From an uncultured Oscillibacter sp. (GTDB lineage Bacteria > Bacillota > Clostridia > Oscillospirales > Oscillospiraceae): DNA of 64,000 nucleotides. The notes under the pieces were generated by a model. That model did no database searches, had not been told where the DNA came from, and saw only the letters and a list, made by a program, of their open reading frames with translations. The stretch covers positions 18,942 to 82,941 of the forward strand of contig CAJKKQ010000009.1 in assembly GCA_905200545.1 (NCBI GenBank). The letters run 5' to 3'. Below, piece after piece: positions 54,901-62,217 of this stretch; positions within the stretch are counted from its first letter, which is position 1; each line of letters begins with the position of its first letter. Position numbers and translations under genes: made by a program.

Positions 54901-55515
54901 ACTCCCAACATCGGCGCCATCGAGGAATTCGACCGGGTCAACACCCGCTATACCTACCTCTCCGATCAGCGGGACGACGTGGAAAAGGCCAAGGGAGAGC
55001 TGGAGGGCATCATTGAGGAGATCACCAGCCAGATGACGGAGATCTTCGCCCAGCAGTTCCAGCTCCTTTCCGAGAGCTTTCAGACCACCTTTGAAGAGCT
55101 CTTCGGCGGCGGCACCGCCAGGCTGGAGCTGGAGGATGAGCACGATATCCTGGGCTGCGGCATTGAGATCAAGGCCCAGCCCCCGGGAAAGACCCTCAAG
55201 ACCATCTCCCTCCTCTCCGGCGGTGAGAAGGCCTTTGTGGCCATTGCATTGTACTTCGCCATTTTGAAGGTTCATCCCACGCCGTTTTGCGTCATGGACG
55301 AGATCGAGGCTGCCCTGGACGACGCCAACGTCACCCGGTATGCCCGGTATATGCGCACCCTGGCGGGGAAGACGCAGTTCATCGTCATTACCCACCGCCG
55401 GGGCACCATGGAGGAGGCGGATGTCCTCTACGGCGTCACCATGCAGGAGCAGGGCGTCAGCAAGATCCTGACCATCAATTTGAACGACATGGCCAAGGAG
55501 CTGAAGATCAAATAA
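51952..55515 (+). CDS. smc: Chromosome partition protein SMC
   Basis: 1187 residues, the normal SMC length. Walker A GPNGSGKS at residues 31-38; long coiled coils on both sides of a hinge (SLRGIHGPVANLM onward, about residues 520-640, ending in MTGGSTS); C-terminal signature LLSGGEKAFVAIAL and Walker B CVMDEIEAALDD. With ScpAB it compacts and segregates the chromosome. The GTG at 51952 follows GAGGTGG and gives the standard N-terminus; the frame upstream to 51916 is an overlong start. ftsY follows, the common Firmicute order. Confidence 0.96.
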   Translation: MYLKALEIQGFKSFPEKTVLNFGEDITAIVGPNGSGKSNISDAIRWVMGEQSAKGLRGAKMEDVIFGGTARRSPVGFAQVTLVIDNTEHIFPTMEESEVAVTRRYYRSGESEYYINRQSVRLKDVTELFMDTGMGREGYSIIGQGKIDEILSAKSGERREIFEEAAGISKFRHRKEDAERKLERTQENLVRINDKIAELEMQVEPLRDQAEKAKKYLVLRDELRLLEISVWLENLDALKVGQRKLESDFHAAEAERDQARAALDALYAEGEQYGQRMQEKDMESETVRAQAAELDGKAKEQESAVAVLESTIAHHEENIRRATQELAETESRTGGLAKQAQEQEERIAEIDGRIARLNEQVEALLEKAREASEQAGGAQAEAEALRAKEALALSAAADARAEKAAIDAENGQITERRTTLATDLENTRVQLAQAEQEARDNRRALEDARDEAQAVGNIIAGHNLRMAEREKKAAAAAEKRVQLTMDVGAMDNRIRLLTEMEKEYEGFSKAVRLVCQAGSLRGIHGPVANLMKTDSQYTLAIEIALGAGLQNIVVDREEDAKAAIGYLKQRDGGRATFLPLTAIRGEELRDRSVEREFGFVGLASRLVRFDEKYTNIFHSLLGRTVVVEDLDCGIAMARKYRNAFRIVTLDGQVINRGGSMTGGSTSRSAGVLSRAAELEKLAAKADGMHRQLEEAKKEEAAAGRELTAARYELETAEGQRRQAEDEVLRLEGRKNHFDLLLASLRENLDNLTGEEEALAGRLGDNEARAKAAEETVTAQEAAAAGFRAEAEAVLSGQSELLAKSGQLTESISAGRSDLAALAAEREATARSAADLRQLCEDLTGDRTQKEETLRGYERSIAAAREEIAERQETLAALAQQGQALQERLTALSQEKIALEAERTAKNRAGQEMNENLLNLERAASRLEQKMATSAMEEKQILDRLWEHYELSHSDAQAQRIELESLPKANRRIGELKRDIAALGTPNIGAIEEFDRVNTRYTYLSDQRDDVEKAKGELEGIIEEITSQMTEIFAQQFQLLSESFQTTFEELFGGGTARLELEDEHDILGCGIEIKAQPPGKTLKTISLLSGGEKAFVAIALYFAILKVHPTPFCVMDEIEAALDDANVTRYARYMRTLAGKTQFIVITHRRGTMEEADVLYGVTMQEQGVSKILTINLNDMAKELKIK

Positions 55516-55621
55516 CGTGGTGACGCCCGGGCTTTATCCCGGAAGACACTGCAAACACTGTGAAAACCTTTGAGATTGGGACAGAATCCCCCGTTTTTCA
55601 TTCCGACTTTTGGAGGCAACT

Positions 55622-56500
55622 ATGGGCTTTTTTGACAAACTGAAAAAAATCACCACCAACCTGTTCTCCGGCTTCACCGAGGCGGACGAAGCCTTTTTCG
55701 AGGAGCTGGAGGAGACGCTGATCCTGGCGGATCTGGGCATGGACACCGCCCTGGAAGCGGTGGAGCAGCTGCGGGCGCGGGTGCGCAAGGAGAAGCTCCA
55801 TGACCAGGAGGAGGTCAAGGCCGCTTTGCGGGACGTGCTGGTGGAGATGATGGGCACGGAGGAGGGTGCCACGGAACTGGATCTCTCCACCCAGCCCAGC
55901 GTGGTGCTCTTTATCGGCGTCAACGGCGTGGGGAAGACCACCTCCATCGGAAAGCTGGCCCATCAGCTCAAGCGTGAGGGCAAGCGGGTGCTGCTGTGCG
56001 CGGCGGACACCTTCCGGGCTGCCGCCGCCGATCAGCTGGAGATCTGGGCGCAGCGCGCGGGCTGCGAGCTGGTGCGCCAGCACGAGGGCGCCGACCCCGG
56101 CGCCGTGCTCTTCGACGCCCTCCAGGCCGCCAAGGCCCGGCATGTGGACGTGGTCCTCTGCGATACCGCCGGACGGCTCCACAACAAAGCAAACCTCATG
56201 GCGGAGCTTGCCAAGCTCTCCAAGATCATCGACCGGGAGTGCCCCGGCTGCGCCCGGGAGACGCTGCTGGTGCTGGATGCCACCACGGGGCAAAACGGCC
56301 TCATCCAGGCCCGGACCTTCAAGGAGACGGCGGGCCTTACCGGCATCGTCCTCACCAAGCTGGACGGCACCGCCAAGGGCGGCATCGTCATCGCCATCGC
56401 CCGGGAGCTGGGCGTGCCGGTGAAGTTCGCCGGTGTGGGCGAGGGCATCGAGGATCTCAGGCCCTTCGACGCCCGCAGCTATGTGGAGGCCATCATTTAA
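55622..56500 (+). CDS. ftsY: Signal recognition particle receptor FtsY
   Basis: A 292-residue SRP GTPase of the short Gram-positive type. The N-terminal helical region starts MGFFDKLKK; the G-domain has the P-loop GVNGVGKTTSIGKLA, DTAGRL and TKLDGTAKGG, with ADTFRAAAADQL between. It docks SRP-ribosome complexes at the membrane. TGGAGG seven bases upstream supports ATG 55622 over the ATG at 55610. Confidence 0.95.
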   Translation: MGFFDKLKKITTNLFSGFTEADEAFFEELEETLILADLGMDTALEAVEQLRARVRKEKLHDQEEVKAALRDVLVEMMGTEEGATELDLSTQPSVVLFIGVNGVGKTTSIGKLAHQLKREGKRVLLCAADTFRAAAADQLEIWAQRAGCELVRQHEGADPGAVLFDALQAAKARHVDVVLCDTAGRLHNKANLMAELAKLSKIIDRECPGCARETLLVLDATTGQNGLIQARTFKETAGLTGIVLTKLDGTAKGGIVIAIARELGVPVKFAGVGEGIEDLRPFDARSYVEAII

Positions 56501-56545
56501 GCGGGATTTTTCTGATTTTCAGATTCAATAAGGAGCGTGTGGAGT

Positions 56546-57268
56546 ATGATAAGACAGGACGGGCGGGCGTTTGATGCGCTGCGCCCCATCAAGATCACCA
56601 CGGATTTCGTGAAATTTGCCGAGGGCAGCTGCCTCATCGAGTGCGGCGACACCAAGGTCCTCTGCTGCGCCAGCGTGGAGGACCGCACCCCGCCCCATGT
56701 GCCGGAGGGCACCGGCTGGGTGACGGCAGAATACTCCATGCTGCCCCGGGCCAACCGGGAGCGCAGCAAGCGGGACATTGCGAAGCTCAAGCTCAGCCCC
56801 CGCAGCGCTGAGATCCAGCGGCTGGTGGGCCGGTCCCTCCGGGCCGCCGTGGATATGGAAAAGCTGGGGGAGCACACCATCACCATCGACTGCGACGTGC
56901 TCCAGGGAGACGGCGGTACCCGCACGGCCTCCGTTACCGGTGGATTCATCGCCCTGGCCCTGGCCTGCCGGAAGCTGGTGGCGGACGGTGTGCTGGCCGC
57001 GAGCCCCATCCGGCACTTTGTCACCGGCGTGTCCGCCGGTATCGTGGACGACACGGCGCTGCTGGACCTGCAATACAGCGAGGACAGCCGGGCCCAAGTG
57101 GATCTCAACTGCGTGATGAACGAGCTGGGTGAGCTCATTGAGCTCCAGGGTACCGGCGAGGGCCGCTCCTTTACCCTGGCGGAGCAGCAGGAGCTGGTGC
57201 GCCTTTGCGCCAAGGGCAACCGGGAGCTGCTGGCTATCCAGAAGGAGATTTTAGGAGGGAAGCTGTGA
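56546..57268 (+). CDS. rph: Ribonuclease PH
   Basis: A 240-residue phosphorolytic 3'-5' exoribonuclease trimming tRNA 3' ends. Blocks seen: RQDGRAFDALRPI, EYSMLPRANRERSKRD, EIQRLVGRSLRAAVD and CDVLQGDGGTRTASVTG. AAGGAG before the ATG at 56546 decides the start. The stop overlaps the next start (TGATG). Confidence 0.95.
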   Translation: MIRQDGRAFDALRPIKITTDFVKFAEGSCLIECGDTKVLCCASVEDRTPPHVPEGTGWVTAEYSMLPRANRERSKRDIAKLKLSPRSAEIQRLVGRSLRAAVDMEKLGEHTITIDCDVLQGDGGTRTASVTGGFIALALACRKLVADGVLAASPIRHFVTGVSAGIVDDTALLDLQYSEDSRAQVDLNCVMNELGELIELQGTGEGRSFTLAEQQELVRLCAKGNRELLAIQKEILGGKL

Positions 57269-57864
57269 TGGCGGAGAAATTTGTCCTGGCCACCCATAAT
57301 CCCGGCAAGCTCCGGGAGATGTCCGACATTCTCTCCAAATTCGGCATCCAGGTGGTGAGCCCCGCAGACGTGGGCGTCACCGTGGATGTGGAGGAGACGG
57401 GCACCACCTTCGCGGAAAACGCCATGCTCAAGGCTAAGGCTATCTGCGAGGCCTCCGGCCTGCCCGCCATCGCCGACGACTCCGGCTTGTGCGTGGATGC
57501 CCTGAACGGCGGCCCGGGGGTGTACTCTGCCCGATACGGCGGGGAGAAGCTGGATGACCGGGGACGGTATATGCTGCTTTTGAACTCCATGCGGGGACAG
57601 ACCACCCGGGCGGCCCACTTTGCCTGCGCCATCGCCTGTGCGTTCCCGGGCGGCGATACCCTGACGGCGGAGGGCCGCTGCGACGGCGCCATCGCCTTTG
57701 CCCCCATGGGAACTGGTGGCTTCGGCTATGATCCGGTGTTCCTGGTGCCGGAAAAGGGCAAGACCTTCGGCCAGCTGACGGCGGAGGAAAAGAGCGAGAT
57801 TTCCCACCGGGGAAAGGCATTGAAAGCTTTTTGTGAAAAACTTGCAACTTATTTGGAAAAATAA
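57268..57864 (+). CDS. rdgB: XTP/dITP pyrophosphatase (RdgB/HAM1)
   Basis: A 198-residue nucleotide-sanitising pyrophosphatase that removes dITP and XTP. It starts AEKFVLATHNPGKLREM and has ADDSGLCVDALNGGPGVYSAR and FGYDPVF with SHRGKAL at the end. It is coupled to rph by a one-base overlap, an arrangement seen in many Firmicutes. Confidence 0.95.
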   Translation: MAEKFVLATHNPGKLREMSDILSKFGIQVVSPADVGVTVDVEETGTTFAENAMLKAKAICEASGLPAIADDSGLCVDALNGGPGVYSARYGGEKLDDRGRYMLLLNSMRGQTTRAAHFACAIACAFPGGDTLTAEGRCDGAIAFAPMGTGGFGYDPVFLVPEKGKTFGQLTAEEKSEISHRGKALKAFCEKLATYLEK

Positions 57865-57888
57865 ACGTCTGATAAGGAGCAGAGCGCC

Positions 57889-58110
57889 ATGAAGACCACA
57901 GGACGCTGCCCCAAATGCGGAGGCACGGATCTGCTGGCGGTGGAGCCGGGGCTGTACAATTCCTTTCCCATCGGCTTTTTTACCAACGCCAAAATTCAGC
58001 GGTATGTCTGCCGCAGCTGCGGCTATACAGAGGAATGGATCGCGGAGGAGTCTATGGAGAAGCTGCGCCAGTCCTCCTGGCAGGACGAAAAATCAAAACG
58101 ACCGGAGTGA
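57889..58110 (+). CDS. Small zinc-ribbon protein
   Basis: 73 residues with two CxxC knuckles, CPKCGG at 7-12 and CRSCGY around residue 41-46, which would bind one zinc. No further domain. It sits between rdgB and yhbY with a GGAG site, so it is part of the housekeeping operon. Its role is unknown. Confidence 0.75.
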   Translation: MKTTGRCPKCGGTDLLAVEPGLYNSFPIGFFTNAKIQRYVCRSCGYTEEWIAEESMEKLRQSSWQDEKSKRPE

Positions 58111-58132
58111 TTTCCGGGACAAAGGAGTATAC

Positions 58133-58462
58133 ATGGAACTGACAAGCAAACAGCGCTCCCAGCTGCGGGGCCTGGCCAACGGCATCGATACCATTCTCCA
58201 CATCGGCAAGGACGGCATCGGGGAAAACCTCATCAAACAGGCGGATGACGCACTGGAGGCCCGGGAGCTTATCAAGGGCCGGGTGCTGGACAACAACCTG
58301 GAGTATGACGCCCGTCTGGCTGCCGAGGAGCTGGCAAAGGCCACCCGGTCCGAGGTGGTGCAGGTCATCGGCACCAGGTTCGTACTGTACCGGGAGAGCC
58401 ATTCCAAGCCCAAGGAAAAGCGCATCCAGCTGGTGAAGCCGGCCAAAAAGCGCCCCCTGTGA
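58133..58462 (+). CDS. yhbY: YhbY-family RNA-binding protein (CRM domain)
   Basis: A 109-residue CRM-domain protein: LTSKQRSQLRGLANGI, then HIGKDGIGENLI (GxxG-type loop) and VQVIGTRFVLYRES. It is associated with pre-50S particles in other bacteria. AAAGGAG precedes the ATG. It lies just upstream of the nadD-type gene, the usual Firmicute order. Confidence 0.92.
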   Translation: MELTSKQRSQLRGLANGIDTILHIGKDGIGENLIKQADDALEARELIKGRVLDNNLEYDARLAAEELAKATRSEVVQVIGTRFVLYRESHSKPKEKRIQLVKPAKKRPL

Positions 58463-58499
58463 CAGCGGATGCCATCGCATTCCAAAAGAAGGTAGGACT

Positions 58500-59690
58500 A
58501 TGAAAATCGGAATCTACGGCGGGACGTTCAACCCGCCCCACCTGGGCCATGTGACGGCAGCCCGGGCGGTGTTCGAACTTTTGAAGCTGGACCGGCTGCT
58601 GCTGGTGCCGGACCGGCTGCCGCCTCACAAGGCTCTGCCGGAGAACTCCCCCTCCGCCCAGGACCGGCTGGAGATGACCCGCCTGGCCGGGGAGCAGACC
58701 GGCCTGGGAGACCGGGTGCAGGTGCTGGATCTGGAACTGAAGCGGGAGGGAAAGAGCTACACCGCCGACACCCTGGAGGAGATCCGCCGGATGTACCCGG
58801 CCGATGAGCTGTGGCTGCTGATGGGGACGGATATGTTCCTGACCCTCCAGGCCTGGCACGATCCCCAGCGGATCCTCTCCCTGGCGGGGATCGCTGCCTT
58901 CGGCCGCACCGAAGAGGACACGGAGGAGCTGTTCTCCGTACAGCGGGACTATCTTTATCGCACATTCCCTAGAGCCCGGATCTTCACCCTGACCATTCCC
59001 GGTGTGGTGGATGTCTCTTCCACGGAGCTGCGGGACGAGCTGCGGACAGGAAAGGGCGGAGCGGCCCTGCCTCCGGCAGTGTACGGCTATATTCTCCGGA
59101 AAGGGCTCTACGGTGTCCAGGCGGATTTGAAGCATCTCACCCTTTCCCAACTGCGCCCGGTGGCATTGAGCTATCTCAAGTATAAGCGCATCCCCCACGT
59201 GCTGGGCACGGAGCAGGAGGCCATCCGCCTGGCGGAGCGCTACGGCGGCGATGTGGAGAAGGCCCGGGTGGCGGCGCTGCTCCACGACTGCACCAAGAAG
59301 CTGGATATGGAAGAGCAGCTGGCGTTGTGCCGTCACTACGGCATCGAACTGGATGAGCTGGAGCAAAAGGCGCTGAAGCTGCTCCACGCCAAGACCGGAG
59401 CGGCCATCGCCCGGGATGTCTTCGGGGTGGATGAGGAGATCTATCACGCCATCTGGTGGCACACGACCGGCCATGCCAACATGACGCTTCTGGAAAAGAT
59501 TATCTATCTGGCGGACTATATCGAGCCCTCCCGGGATTTTCCGGGGGTAGACAAACTGCGAAAAGTATGCTATGAAGATTTGGACAAGGGCCTTTTGCTG
59601 GGCCTGGACATGAGCATTCAGGAAATGACGGAAATGGGAAATCCCGTCCATCGGGCCACGGTGGAGGCCCGTGACGCGCTGAAAGGATAG
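58500..59690 (+). CDS. nadD: Fusion of NadD and YqeK-type HD phosphohydrolase
   Basis: 396 residues. Residues 1 to about 200 are nicotinate mononucleotide adenylyltransferase (GGTFNPPHLGH, SSTELRDEL), making deamido-NAD. From about residue 215 there is an HD domain of the YqeK type, with ALLHDCTKKLD, LLHAKTGAAIA and WWHTTGHANMTLLEKIIYLADYIEP; YqeK enzymes hydrolyse diadenosine tetraphosphate. In Bacillus nadD, yqeK and rsfS are separate neighbouring genes; here the first two are one frame. AAGGTAGG precedes the ATG. Confidence 0.93.
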   Translation: MKIGIYGGTFNPPHLGHVTAARAVFELLKLDRLLLVPDRLPPHKALPENSPSAQDRLEMTRLAGEQTGLGDRVQVLDLELKREGKSYTADTLEEIRRMYPADELWLLMGTDMFLTLQAWHDPQRILSLAGIAAFGRTEEDTEELFSVQRDYLYRTFPRARIFTLTIPGVVDVSSTELRDELRTGKGGAALPPAVYGYILRKGLYGVQADLKHLTLSQLRPVALSYLKYKRIPHVLGTEQEAIRLAERYGGDVEKARVAALLHDCTKKLDMEEQLALCRHYGIELDELEQKALKLLHAKTGAAIARDVFGVDEEIYHAIWWHTTGHANMTLLEKIIYLADYIEPSRDFPGVDKLRKVCYEDLDKGLLLGLDMSIQEMTEMGNPVHRATVEARDALKG

Positions 59691-59697
59691 AAAGACA

Positions 59698-61254
59698 TTG
59701 GATAGACATAAAGATGAACAGCACGCGGGTGGAAGCCGGCTGCAAAAAAAAGAGAAAAAGCAGAAAGCCCCAAAGGAAAAGAGAAAGAGCCGCCTGACCC
59801 GGCAGCAGAAGATCCTGATAGCCATTGCTGTGCTGCTGGCAGTGGTGCTGGCGGCGGTGGTGGCCTGCCAGAGCCTGTTTGTCCGCCCGGATTTGGACAA
59901 TAAAAAGGAAGAGAGCGACGATCAGGAGGAGGAAGAGCTGGATTACGGCGACGGCGTCCGCCCTCGCAGCGACGGCGAACGGAAAAGCGAGGACTACTAC
60001 ACGGTTTTGATCCTGGGCCGGGATACCGGCGGCGGCGGCAACACGGACACCATGCTGTTGGCCTCCTATGACGTCACCAACCAGAAGGCCACCGTCATGT
60101 CCATTCCCCGGGACACCATGGTGAATGTCGGCTGGGACGTGAAGAAGATCAACTCCGTCTATAATTCGTACGGCGGCGGGGAAAAGGGCATCAAGGCCCT
60201 GTACCAGGAGATCGCCCAGCTGGTGGGCTTCGAGCCCGATTACCAGGTGGTGGTGGAATGGGAGGCCGTGGGCGAGATCGTGGACGCCATGGGTGGCGTG
60301 TACTTCGATGTGCCCCGGGATATGGACTATGAGGATCCCTACCAGGATCTGTCCATCCACATCAGCAAGGGTTACCAGAAGCTCAACGGCGAACAGGCCA
60401 TGGGTGTGGTCCGGTTCCGGGACGGCAAGAACGGTTATGCCAACGGCGATATCGGCCGGATCGAGACTCAGCAGGCGTTTTTGAAGGCTGTCATCGAGCA
60501 GATGCTCCAGATTCAGAACGTCACCAAGATCAGCCAGTTCGCCAAGGTATTCCAGGAGAACGTCACCACGGATCTCTCTTTCCAGAATATTTTGTGGTTT
60601 GCCCAGCAGGCTATTTTCGGCGGACTGAAGGTGGAAAATGTCAACTTTGTCACCATGCCCTATAAGGGCGTTTCCGCCTGGAGCCGATCCTATCACCAGA
60701 ACCTCTCCTATGTGGTTCCCGTGGCAGATGAGCTGCTGGAGCTGGTGAACAATGATCTGAGTCCCTTCAAAGAGGTATTTACGCTCAGTGACCTGGATAT
60801 CATGTATGTGAATTCCGATGGATCTATCGGGTCTACCACCGGCCATGTGGAGGACTCCAAGGCAGCGAAGCCGCCTGTAAAGACCAACACCTCCTCCCAG
60901 ACCCAGAAGCCCGCCGATACCCAGACCGGAGAGACGGGCACCGAGACTGGCACGGAGACCGGGGAGACGCTCCCCAACACCGGCACGGAGGGCGGAACCA
61001 CCGGCGGTGAGACCACGACTCCGCCGGAGACCGGCGGAGAGACTTCCGGCGGCGAAACCACCGGCGGAGGAACTTCCGGCGGTGAGACCACCGCCCCGCC
61101 CCAGGAGGGCGGCGAGAGCTCCGGCGAAACCGGATCCGGCGCGGCTTCCGGTGAGACCGGCGGTGCTTCTTCCGGCGGAGCAGGCGCCGGTGAGCAGACG
61201 CCCACCACCACTGATCCGGGCTTTTCCGTCATCGAACCGGCTCCTGCGGCATAA
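59698..61254 (+). CDS. LytR-CpsA-Psr (LCP) family protein with a Gly/Thr/Glu-rich tail
   Basis: 518 residues: a basic cytoplasmic head of about 40 residues, one membrane helix (LIAIAVLLAVVLAAVVACQ), an acidic linker, then the LCP domain (about 105-340) with LILGRDTGGGGNTDTMLL, SIPRDTMVNV and VVRFRDGKNGYANGDIGRIETQQ. LCP enzymes transfer wall polymers to peptidoglycan. The last 120 residues are low complexity with TGGET/SGGET repeats. The start is a TTG; no better in-frame start gives the full N-terminus, so the exact start is uncertain. Confidence 0.88.
   Translation: MDRHKDEQHAGGSRLQKKEKKQKAPKEKRKSRLTRQQKILIAIAVLLAVVLAAVVACQSLFVRPDLDNKKEESDDQEEEELDYGDGVRPRSDGERKSEDYYTVLILGRDTGGGGNTDTMLLASYDVTNQKATVMSIPRDTMVNVGWDVKKINSVYNSYGGGEKGIKALYQEIAQLVGFEPDYQVVVEWEAVGEIVDAMGGVYFDVPRDMDYEDPYQDLSIHISKGYQKLNGEQAMGVVRFRDGKNGYANGDIGRIETQQAFLKAVIEQMLQIQNVTKISQFAKVFQENVTTDLSFQNILWFAQQAIFGGLKVENVNFVTMPYKGVSAWSRSYHQNLSYVVPVADELLELVNNDLSPFKEVFTLSDLDIMYVNSDGSIGSTTGHVEDSKAAKPPVKTNTSSQTQKPADTQTGETGTETGTETGETLPNTGTEGGTTGGETTTPPETGGETSGGETTGGGTSGGETTAPPQEGGESSGETGSGAASGETGGASSGGAGAGEQTPTTTDPGFSVIEPAPAA
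60895..61210 (+). repeat. Low-complexity repeat region in the LCP gene
   Basis: Imperfect short repeats of the type ACTTCCGGCGGTGAGACC encode TSGGET-like units. Such tracts change length by slippage, so tail length may vary between strains. Confidence 0.6.
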
Positions 61255-61301
61255 AAGACGATATTTTGCATTTGTATCAAAAAGAAAGTGAGGAATCGGC
61301 C

Positions 61302-61664
61302 ATGACACCGAAAGAACTGGCGATGATCGCCGTCAAGGCGCTGGACGAGAAAAAAGGGCGGGAGATCGCCGCAATTCAGGTGACGGAGCAGACCACGCTG
61401 GCGGATTACTTCGTGATCGCCACAGGCAGTTCCAATACCCAGATCAACGCCCTGTGCGGCGCTGTGGAAAAGGCCATGAAGGAGCAGGCGGGGGAGGATC
61501 CCATGCGCCGGGAGGGCTATCGGGACGGTACCTGGGTCCTGCTGGACTACGGCTGCGTCATCGTCCACGTGTTCTCCCCGGAGGCCCGGGAGTTCTACTC
61601 CCTGGAGCGGCTGTGGAGCGACGGCACCCCGGTGGACCTGACCGGCGTGCTGACTGCAGACTGA
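61302..61664 (+). CDS. rsfS: Ribosome silencing factor RsfS
   Basis: A 120-residue RsfS/Iojap protein: MTPKELAMIAVKALDEKKG, TTLADYFVIATGSSNTQ and DYGCVIVHVFSPEAREFYSLE. It binds uL14 and blocks subunit joining in starvation. GAGGA before the ATG at 61302 supports this start. It follows the LCP gene after 47 bases and ends the operon. Confidence 0.94.
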   Translation: MTPKELAMIAVKALDEKKGREIAAIQVTEQTTLADYFVIATGSSNTQINALCGAVEKAMKEQAGEDPMRREGYRDGTWVLLDYGCVIVHVFSPEAREFYSLERLWSDGTPVDLTGVLTAD

Positions 61665-61673
61665 ATAAAAACC

Positions 61674-61703
61674 GTCCCGGCCGCAAGGCCGGGACAGTTT
61701 TTT
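61674..61703 (+). terminator. Terminator after rsfS
   Basis: GTCCCGGCC-GCAA-GGCCGGGAC, a 9-bp stem with tetraloop, followed by AGTTTTTT, nine bases after the stop. Confidence 0.9.
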
Positions 61704-61841
61704 CACCGGTATCCCTGCGGCTGACCAAGCCGCACCGAGACTTCCGCGATCCGCCTGGACGTGGGAATGGAAAGAAGCTGGAAAGGGGCGGCCTGCGGAC
61801 AGGGATTCCGGCGGTTTCAGGGACTTTTCCCCAGGTTCCTC

Positions 61842-61870
61842 TTGACAAAATGGCACGGCACTCATAAAAT
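61842..61870 (+). promoter_or_regulatory. Promoter of the leuS T-box transcript
   Basis: TTGACA, a 17-base spacer and TAAAAT. It stands directly before the T-box leader. Confidence 0.8.
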
Positions 61871-61876
61871 AGTGCC

Positions 61877-62135
61877 GTTAACGACGTTGAAGGGAAGAAA
61901 GACGGAATTTCCCGCCTTCAGAGAGCCGGCGGCTGGTGTGAGCCGGTGGGGGCGTTCCGTGGATGACTGTTCCCGGAGTTTTCCGCCTGAACGGATTTGC
62001 AGTAGGGCGGGACGGCAGGCACCGTTATCTGCCGCGGCCTTTGGGGCCGGTGAGGGCTGTTCGGTGACGGACAGCTAAATCAGGGTGGTAACGCGTTTCG
62101 ACGCCCCTGACCGTACAGGTCAGGGGCGTATTTTT
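61877..62135 (+). ncRNA. T-box riboswitch controlling leuS
   Basis: Stem I features include AGAGAG followed by a GGCTGGTGTGAGCC-type apical element (about 61920-61944). The T-box sequence AGGGTGGTAACGCG lies at 62082-62095. A terminator follows with a perfect 12-bp stem (62101-62112 with 62118-62129) and TTTTT. The antiterminator would form when uncharged tRNA pairs with the T-box. A CTG triplet at 61967-61969, opposite the GAAAGA side of stem I, is a possible leucine specifier; this is tentative. The downstream gene is leucyl-tRNA synthetase. Confidence 0.88.
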
Positions 62136-62217
62136 ACGCTGGATACCTGTGTGGGAAATGACGCTTTTGGATATAAAAGAGCAAAGAGATCATTCAAAAG
62201 AATGAAGGAGAGACACC

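Noticed and set aside
51958..55395. A 1145-codon open frame antisense to smc
   Set aside because: The product is Leu-rich without domains, and the plus strand encodes a full-length SMC with Walker and signature motifs.
60970..60984. LPNTG, a sortase-like motif, in the LCP protein tail
   Set aside because: It is followed by about 90 more low-complexity residues, with no membrane helix or basic tail, so it is not a sorting signal.
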